DNA from: Chitinophagaceae bacterium
Lineage (GTDB): Bacteria; Bacteroidota; Bacteroidia; Chitinophagales; Chitinophagaceae
Reading direction: 5' to 3'
NCBI GenBank assembly: GCA_017307755.1
Contig: JAFKGQ010000012.1
Coordinates: 310,001 to 374,000 of the forward strand
Length of the DNA stretch: 64,000 nucleotides
The position numbers and the translations under genes are program-made. Below, in pieces: positions 9,059-17,744 of the stretch; positions within the stretch are counted from its first letter, which is position 1; every line of letters begins with the position of its first letter. Under the pieces are notes generated by a model. It saw only the letters and a list, made by a program, of their open reading frames with translations, was not told where the DNA came from and did not search any database.

Positions 9059-10293
9059 ACGGTCAGCAGCTGGTCCATGACCGTCGGGATATCATGTCTT
9101 TTATGCGCCGTCTGACGGGCTGCTGCAGCCATCAGCCAATGGTCTTCGGGGGATCTGACGATCTCCATCATAGCCCCTGCCAGTGAGTAGGGATCACCGT
9201 CCTGTACCAGTGTCCCCGTGATCCTGTCCTGCAGCAGGGAGGCGGTGCCTCCGGCAAAGGAGGCGATAATCGGTGTACCTACCATCATCGCTTCACAAAG
9301 ACTGTTTGGGCTATTTTCTATATGGGACACCTGGACATAAGCATTTGCCAGCAAAAGATTTTTGGCCAATTCGTCCGCGGACAAAGCGCCCATCAGCCGG
9401 ATGTTCAGCCCTTCCAGACTGTCGACGTCCCTCAATTTGCAGACCAGCCGTACCAACGCGTCTTTTTCCTTCAAACCTGCCACCAGCCAGGTGAAGGGGA
9501 TTCGATTTTCTGTGAGGATGCGGGCTGTGTCGACGATCGTTTCAAAACCTTTGTATAAGGGGGGGCTGGAGGTGGTAAAAAAGATAGGAGGTGCATCCTG
9601 ACGGGGTTCCCATTTCATATCGTAGAATTGCTTCCGTAGCACTTCATCGACGTGAAAATAATGTGCGTCCGGGGCCATGACCCGGCAAACACGTCTGTCC
9701 CAGTCTGTTCTTCCGGCAACGTATTTTGCGTTTTTCAGTATCTCCTGTTCAGTCTTTGCTCTTTTTTTCCATATGGTATAATCGACCCCGAAAAAAGGGT
9801 AACCTGCTTTTAGCTGCTGTGGCAGGCTGGGCATGTCCAGACCGGCAAAATACTTCTTTTCATAGACGGTAAGAACTCCCTGGATGGAGATAAGAACGGG
9901 AATATCCCGTATATGTTTAACGATCAGGCCGAAGGGGGACTCCGTTCCATGAACATGGATGACATCGGGTTTGAAGTCATGTATGATCTGAAGGAAATGA
10001 GGGAGATTCTCCTCATATTCCGTCTTGCGGGTGACCCTGTTGAGCAGTCTCGTCTTTTTGCTGTAACCTATTCTACGGACAGGGTAATAATGTGTTTTGC
10101 CTGCTGTGAACGGGGCCAGTTGATCGTCGGAATAAAAAACGAAGCCAAGTTCGACATCCGGAGAGCTTTCCACGGCATGCTGGAGTGAAGCGATCCATCC
10201 TCCTCCACCGAATGAATTATTGCCACGATGTTGACTTAGCCCCGGAGTGATGGAAAACCACAGTACCCGCAATGGCTTTTCGTTCTTTACCAT
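8998..10293 (-). CDS. family 4 glycosyltransferase, convergent
   Basis: 431-residue GT-B glycosyltransferase on the minus strand. It has the N-terminal glycine-rich loop (NNSFGGGGW), the domain-opening stretch IFFTTSSPPLYKGFE, and the E-x7-E motif as ENSPNSLCE with E326 and E334, followed by GTPIIASFAGG. The first ATG in frame fits the expected N-terminus (RVLWFSITPG). The gene runs towards the plus-strand cluster and its last 20 codons overlap the last codons of the GT4 gene ending at 9058. It probably adds a sugar to the same polymer but is transcribed separately. I saw no TAnnTTTG element in the 71 bases upstream. Confidence 0.88.
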   Translation of the reverse strand: MVKNEKPLRVLWFSITPGLSQHRGNNSFGGGGWIASLQHAVESSPDVELGFVFYSDDQLAPFTAGKTHYYPVRRIGYSKKTRLLNRVTRKTEYEENLPHFLQIIHDFKPDVIHVHGTESPFGLIVKHIRDIPVLISIQGVLTVYEKKYFAGLDMPSLPQQLKAGYPFFGVDYTIWKKRAKTEQEILKNAKYVAGRTDWDRRVCRVMAPDAHYFHVDEVLRKQFYDMKWEPRQDAPPIFFTTSSPPLYKGFETIVDTARILTENRIPFTWLVAGLKEKDALVRLVCKLRDVDSLEGLNIRLMGALSADELAKNLLLANAYVQVSHIENSPNSLCEAMMVGTPIIASFAGGTASLLQDRITGTLVQDGDPYSLAGAMMEIVRSPEDHWLMAAAARQTAHKRHDIPTVMDQLLTVYSTMTRLNKASYSREIPVH

Positions 10294-10364
10294 ATTGCCG
10301 TAAATATACTCTTAATTTATTAGTGTCTTATTTAGCGTATATGGCAGCAATCGTTAGAAATATA

Positions 10365-11786
10365 TTATTGAGCGTCGCCGCTGATGCTGGGCAGGACCAC
10401 TTTTCCCGGGAAAGTCAGCACAGTGGGAGAGCTCATCCGTATGGAATCTCCTGTGGCTGCCGTCCATTTGATGGCGCCTGTAGCGGCGTTCATAGCATAC
10501 AGGTTTTTGTCGTAGCTGCCTACGTAGACCGTTCCATTGCTGACGGAGGGGCTTGAATAGACGCGTCCGCCTGTGGCCGTGCTCCATATGGAGGCGCCTG
10601 TGGCGGCGTCAAAAGCATAGAGCTTTTTATCAAAGCTGCCTACGTAGACCGTTCCATTGCCGACGGTGGGACTGGAGCCAATCCTGCCTGTGGTGGGTGA
10701 TTTCCACTTTCTTGCACCGGTGACGGCATCGAAAGCATATAAGTATCCATCGTAGCTGCCTACATAGACCACTCCATTGCTGATGGTGGGGCTGGAACCA
10801 ATGCTGTCGCTGGTGGCTGATCTCCATTTGAGGCCACCGGTGGCCGCGTCGAAAGCGTACAGGTACCTATCGAAGCTGCCCACATATACGATACCGTTAC
10901 TGACGGCTGGGCTGGAAATGATCGTGTCGCCTGCGGAGGCGCTCCAGACTTTTGCACCTGTTTCTGAATTGTATGCATAGATATTCCCGTCCTGGCTGCC
11001 GATGTAGACCACTCCATTGGAATAAGTGGGGCTCGAGTAGAGGTATTTATTGGGAGAAGGCACGACCGACCATTTTTGGCTGCCGTTCTTATTGACGCCA
11101 TAGAGGGTGCCGGTGGACCAGGTGGATATGTAAATGGCATTGGGACCTACCGTCGGGCTGGCGATGATGGGGCCGCCTGTGCGGAATTCCCAGCGTTTGT
11201 TGCCTGAAATGGGATCGAGGGCGTATAGCCGCTGGTTGGTGCCGCCGAAGTATAATATACCGTCGCTGCTGATGGTGGCGGAGGATTCGATGTCACCGGT
11301 GACATCGGTGGTTTTATATCTCCAGACCCTGGCGCCCGTACCTGCGTAGAAGCAATACATATAGGTGTCCTGGCTGCCGATGTATACGAATCGGTCGTCG
11401 TTGGGATCCGGCGTGGGGGAATAAATGATATTCGACGGCAGGGTGGTGTCTCCCTGGACGCCTACGGCCATGACTTTATAGTAATAATCTGTTTTGGATG
11501 TGAGTCCGGTAAGGCGGGCGGAGTCAGTCTTTACCACCAGCGGATTGTACCCGGTCAGCGGATGGTTGAAATTGCTGTCCGTGGCTACATAAAGAAGGTA
11601 GCTGATGGCGGCGACCTTCTCCCAATCAGCTGTAAACGCAGTAGGCATTACGTTTTGTGCGAGGTAGGCTTCCGGAGATTTAAAGGGCAAGGGAGCAGAC
11701 TTATCTTTTTTACAGGCGCATAGAATGACGAGGCTTAGGGCGGCAAGTTGCAAGCCTTTGTTTGACCAACGGGGTGACAGATTCAT
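10365..11786 (-). CDS. PQQ-like eight-bladed propeller lipoprotein with FN3-like domain
   Basis: 473 residues with a lipoprotein signal ending in LVILCAC, so the mature protein is anchored by the second Cys or its neighbour. Residues about 35-125 look like one fibronectin type III domain (DSARLTGLTSKTDYYYKVMAV). From about residue 130 eight repeats of roughly 40 residues follow, each of the form VYVGSxDxxLYAFDAATG-x3-W with SSPTVSNG between, the PQQ/BamB-type propeller blade. Eight blades close a complete propeller. The last five units are exactly 40 residues long and nearly identical. Probably a surface or periplasmic scaffold; the PQQ-dehydrogenase catalytic residues are not evident. It lies beside other exported proteins and the polysaccharide cluster. 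Confidence 0.82.
   Translation of the reverse strand: MNLSPRWSNKGLQLAALSLVILCACKKDKSAPLPFKSPEAYLAQNVMPTAFTADWEKVAAISYLLYVATDSNFNHPLTGYNPLVVKTDSARLTGLTSKTDYYYKVMAVGVQGDTTLPSNIIYSPTPDPNDDRFVYIGSQDTYMYCFYAGTGARVWRYKTTDVTGDIESSATISSDGILYFGGTNQRLYALDPISGNKRWEFRTGGPIIASPTVGPNAIYISTWSTGTLYGVNKNGSQKWSVVPSPNKYLYSSPTYSNGVVYIGSQDGNIYAYNSETGAKVWSASAGDTIISSPAVSNGIVYVGSFDRYLYAFDAATGGLKWRSATSDSIGSSPTISNGVVYVGSYDGYLYAFDAVTGARKWKSPTTGRIGSSPTVGNGTVYVGSFDKKLYAFDAATGASIWSTATGGRVYSSPSVSNGTVYVGSYDKNLYAMNAATGAIKWTAATGDSIRMSSPTVLTFPGKVVLPSISGDAQ
10515..11034 (-). repeat. five in-phase 120-base coding repeats
   Basis: The sequence GCTGCCTACGTAGACC or a close variant recurs at 10515, 10635, 10755, 10875 and 10995, exactly 120 bases apart, inside the propeller gene. 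Each unit encodes one 40-residue blade. The two units nearest the 3' end of the gene are the most alike, as expected from recent duplication or gene conversion. Confidence 0.9.
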
Positions 11787-11956
11787 ACAGAGTTGAATTG
11801 ATGAATAAATGATTACCTAAATGGAATCATAGGAAGTGAGGACGCCGGAATGTCCATGGGATATCGATACCTGGCTTAGGCAATTGATGATCTTAGCGGG
11901 GGTTGAGGGTCGTTCTTCTGTAGGACTTTGAAGGGTGTAGTTGTAAAATTATGATG

Positions 11957-11987
11957 CAAATATAGGCTTATTTTTTAAACAATACAA
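11957..11987 (-). promoter_or_regulatory. Bacteroidota-type promoter for the propeller lipoprotein
   Basis: On the minus strand TTG (11987-11985) is followed after 20 bases by TATATTTG (11964-11957), matching the TTG-n19/22-TAnnTTTG pattern. It points towards the gene starting at 11786 and would give a leader of about 160 bases. The element partly lies in the end of the upstream beta-helix gene. Predicted only from the pattern. Confidence 0.42.
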
Positions 11988-14337
11988 TAGAACTAAAGGG
12001 TTGAAGCGTAAAATTCCCCTGGTAGACCTTTCCGCCGACATCCTGATAAGTGCTGGTGAGGCCCACCGTGATGGCGGATTTGGATGGGTTGGTTCTGAAA
12101 AGGTAATTTTTGCTGGGGTCGTTCTTTGTAACATCGGCCTGGTACAGATCGATATTATCGACATAGATCCGGGGATCGATCTGGTTCATCTGGAAGACGA
12201 GGCCGCATATAGGGTCGCCATCCGTGGTCTTTTCAAAGACGACAGTGTTATTAGTAGAGGGCGATGCAGTGCCAACGCTGATCACGTCGCTAATGCAGGG
12301 CCAGGGATAGAGGTTCTTTTGCAGAAATACCAGCATAGTGCGAGTGTCGTCGGGTGCATGGATGGTGAAATGCGTGACATAGGACTTGCCGGCTAAGATC
12401 GTGCCTACGCCTGTAGAGGCGACCACCCTGGTATTGACGGTTGCGGTGGCAAAAGGTGTAATGAGGGCCCCCTTTGTGTATAAGTTGCTGCCAATCAATT
12501 TGTTAATAGTGTAAAGAGGGAAATTCAGGGATGTTTCCGATGAGGTTTGGTCCATCTGATAGGTGCTTTTCCACATTCCCAGGCTTCCGGTGGTGTTGAG
12601 CCCTTTCATGCCAAGCCGGAAGAAGGGGCTGCTGCCGTCGATCCGGGCATATTTATTATCGTGCATGTAAGCAAAGGAGGTGAGGGGAGGCGTGCCGTTG
12701 ACGGCGTCGACTGAACTGGCTTCCATCACGGGCTGGGTGCTCGTGAGCGACACCGCTGTATTGTTTGAAATGTCGTTATTCTGGAACAGGGATGGATTGA
12801 AGGCGTGCCGGAGTATGATCTGGCTATTGTTATTAAAGAATGTGTTCTGCTGAACGGTGACGTAGTGTGCGTCCTGTATGAATATCCCGCCTGTACATCT
12901 GGTGACGGTGTTGCCTGTGATTGTGGCATAGCCGGAGTTGTAGTCCAGGTAGATGCCGTGGGCGATGCCGGCATGGACGCTGTCCGTACCTGCCGGGCAG
13001 GTGGTCCCATTCTGCACGATGTTCCCGGTGATATTTCCTACAGGCCTTTTCGTGGTGGTGGAAATATCGCCTGACCAGGTATAGATGCCGCCTCCGTCAT
13101 CCTTTACAAAGGCAAAATAATCGACGACATTGTTCAGAATGTTGTTGTTGGCCCCGAAGAAGTCTATACCGCTGTAGCCTGACGAATCTATTTTATTATA
13201 CTGGACGGTATTGTTGTCGCCGCGGAGGGTAATGGCTATATAGGACTGCATGGGATTGCCCATGCCGGGGATGGTGCCTGTACGGTTGATACGGCAGTCC
13301 TGTACCAGGTTGTTGGAGCCGTCGAGTTCCATCCCGTTGTTGCCCGAACGGTCAAGCGACACTCTCAGGAAGGAGATATAATTGCTTTGGATGGTCTTGA
13401 CACCGTTGACCCCGTTGAAAATGACGGTGCAATCTGAAAAGCTGATGTTGCCGGACTGGATAACATAGATCCCTACCCGGTTAGCGCCTTGCAGGAAGAG
13501 CCCCTGAACAGATACATATTGTCTTTTGCTGATGTTGATCAACGTGTCCACTGCGGTGGCGTTGATAGAGATGCCGGAGGGGTCGGAGGTCCAGTACATG
13601 TTCATTTTTTTTGTCCTGGGGTCATAGTACCATTCCCCATTCCTGTCCAGTGTCTGCAAACTGTTCTGGATAAAGTACCCAAATTTGTCGGTGGCCTGGT
13701 TACTGGAGCCGGTCTTGTACCGGATGGTATTGCCTGAATGCTGTAGTATGGAATCTCTTTCTATTACCCAGGTGTATTTCCGGAGTACAAGGTCTGCACC
13801 CGTCCAGTTGGGGCCGCTGCTCAGGCTGGCGTCCGTAATGCTGGTGGTATCGGCATGGGATTGTACTCTGGCGTATCCTCCGTTGGCGGCATCTCTGTTA
13901 GGCCAGCGTCCCATGGGTTGAAGGGAATCGCCTACCTTGACCATATTTACCCTAAGCCCGCAACTGCCGCAGGGGCTCTGCCAGATATTTCCGCCGGCGG
14001 ATGTCCAGCCCTTCAATGTAGAGAATCCGCTGATCATGGGCGCAAACCCTGTCCCGAAGGCAGCGATCACGATGGGATTGCCGGCTACGCCGGATTGTGT
14101 GACGCGGATCGAGCCTACGAAAAAGCTGCCGCGCTGGAGGAACGCGGTGTCGCCGGGTTTTAGGCTGGGGAAAATGGCGTTCAGCTTGTCCAGCGTCCTC
14201 CAGGGTGTAGACGGGTTCTGCGCTTGCTGGACGCTTCTTCCGTCATCACCTGTATAGCTTGAAAAATAATAGTTAGTGGCCCGGGCGGATAAGACGCCTG
14301 AAAGAAAGAATACTAATACTATTGTGAATGTTTTCAT
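11968..14337 (-). CDS. secreted right-handed parallel beta-helix protein
   Basis: 789 residues with a signal peptide (MKTFTIVLVFFLSGVLSARA). Residues about 25-130 resemble the N-terminal part of beta-helix polysaccharide lyases and epimerases (PGDTAFLQRGSFF, then GNPIVIAAFG). From about 260 to 560 there are repeated short coils such as NNTVQYNKIDSSGYSGIDFFG and NNILNNVVDYF, typical PbH1 repeats. The C-terminal region (about 620-789) contains a beta-sandwich-like stretch and ends in a TFTLQPFSSIVLFKK-type strand often found in Chitinophaga extracellular proteins. It is probably exported and may bind or cut a polysaccharide, possibly the one made by the adjacent cluster. Catalytic residues cannot be identified by eye. 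Confidence 0.78.
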   Translation of the reverse strand: MKTFTIVLVFFLSGVLSARATNYYFSSYTGDDGRSVQQAQNPSTPWRTLDKLNAIFPSLKPGDTAFLQRGSFFVGSIRVTQSGVAGNPIVIAAFGTGFAPMISGFSTLKGWTSAGGNIWQSPCGSCGLRVNMVKVGDSLQPMGRWPNRDAANGGYARVQSHADTTSITDASLSSGPNWTGADLVLRKYTWVIERDSILQHSGNTIRYKTGSSNQATDKFGYFIQNSLQTLDRNGEWYYDPRTKKMNMYWTSDPSGISINATAVDTLINISKRQYVSVQGLFLQGANRVGIYVIQSGNISFSDCTVIFNGVNGVKTIQSNYISFLRVSLDRSGNNGMELDGSNNLVQDCRINRTGTIPGMGNPMQSYIAITLRGDNNTVQYNKIDSSGYSGIDFFGANNNILNNVVDYFAFVKDDGGGIYTWSGDISTTTKRPVGNITGNIVQNGTTCPAGTDSVHAGIAHGIYLDYNSGYATITGNTVTRCTGGIFIQDAHYVTVQQNTFFNNNSQIILRHAFNPSLFQNNDISNNTAVSLTSTQPVMEASSVDAVNGTPPLTSFAYMHDNKYARIDGSSPFFRLGMKGLNTTGSLGMWKSTYQMDQTSSETSLNFPLYTINKLIGSNLYTKGALITPFATATVNTRVVASTGVGTILAGKSYVTHFTIHAPDDTRTMLVFLQKNLYPWPCISDVISVGTASPSTNNTVVFEKTTDGDPICGLVFQMNQIDPRIYVDNIDLYQADVTKNDPSKNYLFRTNPSKSAITVGLTSTYQDVGGKVYQGNFTLQPFSSIVLFKK

Positions 14338-14400
14338 GTTACCCCTTTTGACGGAAAAAATTAATTTAAATGGCTAACGACATCGCCAGACGGCAGGTGT

Positions 14401-15312
14401 TCATAGCACAGTGAACGTGACAGTGTAATGTTGGGAAGTACAGATATCCGTGACCCGGGCGAAATAAGCGCCTGCGGCCAGTTTGGTGGTGAAGTTCACC
14501 CTGGCCTGGGTCGCATTATTAAATCTGTTGCTCTGTATGTTGTGCCCGTCGGCTGCCAGGATATCCACCTGCCAGTTGCTGCCTGTCAGGGTATTAAAGG
14601 TAAGTTGGATATAGTCCTGTGCGGGATTGGGATAAAGCGTTAGTTTATCATTGCCGGGACGGGTCGTTTTGGGCTGGGCGACGCTTTTTGTTAGGGTATA
14701 AAAATAGGTGACGGACAGCAGAGTGGAGTCCTTAAATGTAGCGTCGTAATGGTAGCTTGTATTATTCGTACTATTTACGGTGGACCAGGTCATGGGCGAA
14801 TAGTTCAACAGGAATCTTCCTGTGCCTTTGAACGACTCAATATTGTCCGTGATGCTGTCCTTATAGTTATAATTGTTGGTTAATAAGGCCGGGTCCTTCC
14901 ATTGCCATTTGCCATGCTCCAAAGAGAAAGAGTCCACGATATCCTTGTCAACGCTGTCATGGGCGGTGGTCAGGGTGGGGCTGCTGATGGTATTCTGGCG
15001 CCCTACGGTGATGGTATAGGTGTCCGATAAGCTGTCCGCCACGTTCCGGAGCGTATAGCCGTAGCGTACGGAAGCCTGCGCCTGGATCCTGACAGCCACC
15101 AGGTCACCCTGGCTGGGGTCCCATTGAGCAAAATTAAGCTGATGATCACCCACTCCATTGCCGGTGACGAGGGTGTCGTAAGTTTTGCTCAAAAGCATTG
15201 ATAATCTGTCATTTGGAGCGGATTGGCCCATTGAAGAAACATGGAGGATAACCCCTGCACAAAGGCCCAGGCACACTTTTTGCATAAGGGGTTTGAGACG
15301 TGCTGCTGTCAT
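14401..15312 (-). CDS. T9SS-sorted protein with choice-of-anchor-E-like domain
   Basis: 303 residues. An N-terminal signal peptide (hydrophobic core LCLGLCAGVILHV; the true start could be the second Met, nine codons in) is followed by LNFAQWDPSQGDLVAVRIQ, the pattern of choice-of-anchor-E domains (usually QFDPSLGTL). The last 80 residues are a type A T9SS sorting domain: LTLYPNPAQDYIQL then GAYFARVT. The protein should pass the outer membrane through the type IX system and be attached or released at the surface. A lone TATTTTTG (-7 type) lies on the minus strand at 15412-15405 without a good -33 partner. Function beyond surface display is unknown. Confidence 0.8.
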   Translation of the reverse strand: MTAARLKPLMQKVCLGLCAGVILHVSSMGQSAPNDRLSMLLSKTYDTLVTGNGVGDHQLNFAQWDPSQGDLVAVRIQAQASVRYGYTLRNVADSLSDTYTITVGRQNTISSPTLTTAHDSVDKDIVDSFSLEHGKWQWKDPALLTNNYNYKDSITDNIESFKGTGRFLLNYSPMTWSTVNSTNNTSYHYDATFKDSTLLSVTYFYTLTKSVAQPKTTRPGNDKLTLYPNPAQDYIQLTFNTLTGSNWQVDILAADGHNIQSNRFNNATQARVNFTTKLAAGAYFARVTDICTSQHYTVTFTVL

Positions 15313-15504
15313 GCTGTAAAGGATAATTGGAATTTATTAATTATCATTTCTATTGGACTCGCGCCAATGGTTGTGGCGTCTTTTCCCTGCCACCAACTTT
15401 ATGCCAAAAATACCTCTGCAAATTAATTCTAAAATAAATCCTGTTGTGGTATCTACTGGAATTAGTATATTTATTGTATTACTAACCCATTAATTGTACT
15501 TATT

Positions 15505-15876
15505 ATGGCAAAGACCAAGAAAAAGGCCGCGCCTAAAAAGGCTGCAAAAAAAGCTGCACCAAAAAAAGCCGCTAAAAAAGCTGCACCAAAGAAGGCCGCA
15601 AAGAAAGCTGCGCCGAAGAAAAAAAGAACACCTAATGCCGCCTTTATGGCTGCGCTCACACCGAGTCCTGCACTTGCGGATGTCATCGGCAGCAAGCCGC
15701 TTCCGCGTACGGAGATCGTCAAAAAAATTTGGGAGTATATCAAGAAGAACAATCTCCAGGACAAGGTTAACAAACGCAACATCAATGCGGATGCAAAACT
15801 GAAAGTGCTCTTCGGAGGCAAGAGCCAGGTATCCATGTTTGATCTGGCGAAGATCGTAGGGCAGCACGCGAAGTGA
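15505..15876 (+). CDS. SWIB/MDM2-domain protein with histone H1-like tail
   Basis: 123 residues in two parts. Residues 6-41 are four units of KKAAPKKAA, a strongly basic tail like those of histone H1 and the Hc1-type bacterial proteins. Residues about 48-122 form a SWIB domain: PSPALADVIGSKPLPRTEI, WEYIKKNNLQD, then INADAKLKVLFGGK and MFDLAKIVGQH. Such proteins in Bacteroidota and Chlamydiae are thought to act on chromosome structure; DNA binding by the tail is expected from its charge. A strong terminator follows 15 bases after the stop, so it is probably a single-gene transcript. Confidence 0.9.
   Translation: MAKTKKKAAPKKAAKKAAPKKAAKKAAPKKAAKKAAPKKKRTPNAAFMAALTPSPALADVIGSKPLPRTEIVKKIWEYIKKNNLQDKVNKRNINADAKLKVLFGGKSQVSMFDLAKIVGQHAK
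15520..15627 (+). repeat. 27-base coding repeat of the basic tail
   Basis: Four consecutive 27-base units (starting at 15520, 15547, 15574 and 15601), each encoding KKAAPKKAA or, in the last, KKAAPKKKR. They differ mostly by synonymous third-base changes. Such repeats can vary in number between strains. Confidence 0.85.
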
Positions 15877-15891
15877 TAATTATTTTTTCCG

Positions 15892-15926
15892 AACTGTCCG
15901 CCTATTGGTGGACAGTTCTTTTTTTT
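15892..15926 (+). terminator. rho-independent terminator after the SWIB gene
   Basis: AACTGTCC (15892-15899) pairs perfectly with GGACAGTT (15910-15917) across a ten-base loop and is followed by C and eight T. It ends transcription of the SWIB gene. The next gene begins only a few bases further on. Confidence 0.85.
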
Positions 15927-15933
15927 GGGGTAT

Positions 15934-17727
15934 ATGGCAAGTCGCATCCATAGGGTAAGAAAAAATCTACGGCTTGGCATGGCTCTTGCCTGGGCGGCTT
16001 CGCCCCGTCTGTTGTTGCGTTATACCTTATTAGACATGTTCAATGCCGTTATGCCGCCTGTATCTGTGTATCTAAGCGCACAGCTTGTAAACAGGATCGC
16101 TGATGCGCGTTTGCATGCTACCCATCTGCAGGACATCCTTCCTTTGATAGCAGGTCTTTGGATCACCATTATTATACAGCGATCTGTCGGTGCTTACATC
16201 GGCTATGGCCGGAACCTCTTTGTCCGCCGGGTGGAGCTGGAGGCCGAGCGGCGCCTGCTGGCCAAAGCCGCGAAGATCGATATGGGTCATTTTGATAATT
16301 CGGATTGGTATGACAGGCTTGCCCGTGCCAGGCGGGATGTTTCCTGGAGGCCGGGGGATCTCACCTGGTCGGTGTTGGGGTTATCGGGAAATATCGTGAC
16401 CATTATCTTAATGGCGGGGCTGCTGGCCAGTCTGCATTATCTGTTGGTGTTGTTTGCGCTGGCGGCCGCCGTATTCTCCCTGGTGATCGAAAGTCGTATC
16501 ACCTCCAAACTGTACAAATATTTTTACAAAGAGACGCCGGAGGAAAGAGAACGTCAATACATTGGCGATATGTTTGTCCAATCCCGTTCCATCAAGGAAA
16601 TAAGGGCTTTTGTGTTGGGGGATTATTTGCTGGAGCGGCATCGTAAATTATCGGAGGGCCTTTTTAAACAAAGAGAGGTTATCTATCGCAGCGGCACCAG
16701 GATCTCGATGGTCAGCGGTATTGTGGCGGGCACTATTCTCGGGCTTGCCTATGTGTTTGTGGCTATCCGTGGTATTTCAGGGGCTATCGATCCCGGAGGT
16801 GTCGTGCTTGTTATTGGCGCCTTTGCGGCTGTCTCAGGCACATTGGGACAGATCACCAGCACTTTTGTAGCCGTCGATCAGCATACGACTTTTCTGGAAG
16901 ATTATTTTTCCTTCCTGGCCATCGAACCTTTGCTGTCTGTTCCGGCCAATCCCCGTCCAATTCCTCCCGGGATCATCGGGGATATTATATTTGACAATGT
17001 CGGTTTTTCCTATCCGGGCGGGAATGGACCGGCGGTGGAGGGGCTCCACCTGCATATTCGTAGCGGAGAGCTGATAGCGTTGGTGGGAGAGAACGGGGCT
17101 GGTAAAAGCACCCTGGTGAAATTACTCCTGCGATTTTATGATGTACAAAAAGGGGCGATACGCATCGGGGGCACCGACATAAGAGAGATAGACCCGGAGG
17201 TATTGCGCAGTCGTATTGGCGTGCTGTTCCAGGATTATGCTACCTATGAGCTGTCGGTGAAGGAGAATATCATCATGGGTTGGCCTTACAGGGATATCGA
17301 GGACGAACGGGTAGCCAAGGCTTTAAAAGATTCCCGCAGCGAATGGCTGGTGAAAAAATTGCCGCAGGGGCTTGAATCAAAGGTTGGGCGGCTTTTTGAA
17401 GGCGGTCACGACCTTTCCGGGGGAGAGTGGCAGCGTCTGGCGCTGGCGCGCATCATGTACAGGGATGCCGACGTCTGGATACTGGATGAACCCACTTCTT
17501 CGCTGGACCCCGAGGCGGAAGCAGCCATCTTTGCGGAGCTGAAAGAAAACCTGAGGGGGCGTATCGGTATCGTTATCTCCCACCGGTTTTCCACCGTACG
17601 CATCGCCGATCGTATCGCTGTGATCGATAATGGGCAGGTGACGGAACTTGGCAGTCACGAAGAATTGCTGCGCGCTGGGAAACGTTATGCTCAACTGTTC
17701 GAGTTGCAGGCCGCGGGTTATCGCTGA
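15934..17727 (+). CDS. ABC exporter, fused membrane and ATPase domains
   Basis: 597 residues. The N-terminal half has about six hydrophobic segments (MsbA/lipid-peptide exporter type). The C-terminal nucleotide-binding domain carries Walker A GENGAGKST, signature LSGGEWQRLALAR, Walker B VWILDEPTSSLD and the switch His in VISHRFST. One polypeptide therefore makes a half-transporter that works as a dimer. The ATG at 15934 is used; a TTG at 15925 is in the same frame but sits in the terminator T-run. Because the terminator ends eight bases upstream there is little room for a separate promoter, so either transcripts read through or translation starts later, for example at the Met 18 residues in view of MALAW. 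Substrate unknown. Confidence 0.85.
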   Translation: MASRIHRVRKNLRLGMALAWAASPRLLLRYTLLDMFNAVMPPVSVYLSAQLVNRIADARLHATHLQDILPLIAGLWITIIIQRSVGAYIGYGRNLFVRRVELEAERRLLAKAAKIDMGHFDNSDWYDRLARARRDVSWRPGDLTWSVLGLSGNIVTIILMAGLLASLHYLLVLFALAAAVFSLVIESRITSKLYKYFYKETPEERERQYIGDMFVQSRSIKEIRAFVLGDYLLERHRKLSEGLFKQREVIYRSGTRISMVSGIVAGTILGLAYVFVAIRGISGAIDPGGVVLVIGAFAAVSGTLGQITSTFVAVDQHTTFLEDYFSFLAIEPLLSVPANPRPIPPGIIGDIIFDNVGFSYPGGNGPAVEGLHLHIRSGELIALVGENGAGKSTLVKLLLRFYDVQKGAIRIGGTDIREIDPEVLRSRIGVLFQDYATYELSVKENIIMGWPYRDIEDERVAKALKDSRSEWLVKKLPQGLESKVGRLFEGGHDLSGGEWQRLALARIMYRDADVWILDEPTSSLDPEAEAAIFAELKENLRGRIGIVISHRFSTVRIADRIAVIDNGQVTELGSHEELLRAGKRYAQLFELQAAGYR

Positions 17728-17744
17728 GCGTCTTCCAGGGATAG

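Noticed and set aside
10515..11034. Regular 120-base repeats resembling a CRISPR or satellite array
   Set aside because: They are in frame with the propeller gene and each encodes one 40-residue blade; units are too long and there are no unique spacers.
15520..15627. Short 27-base repeats as a possible CRISPR or origin iteron
   Set aside because: They encode the KKAAPKKAA tail and differ by synonymous changes, so selection acts on the protein.
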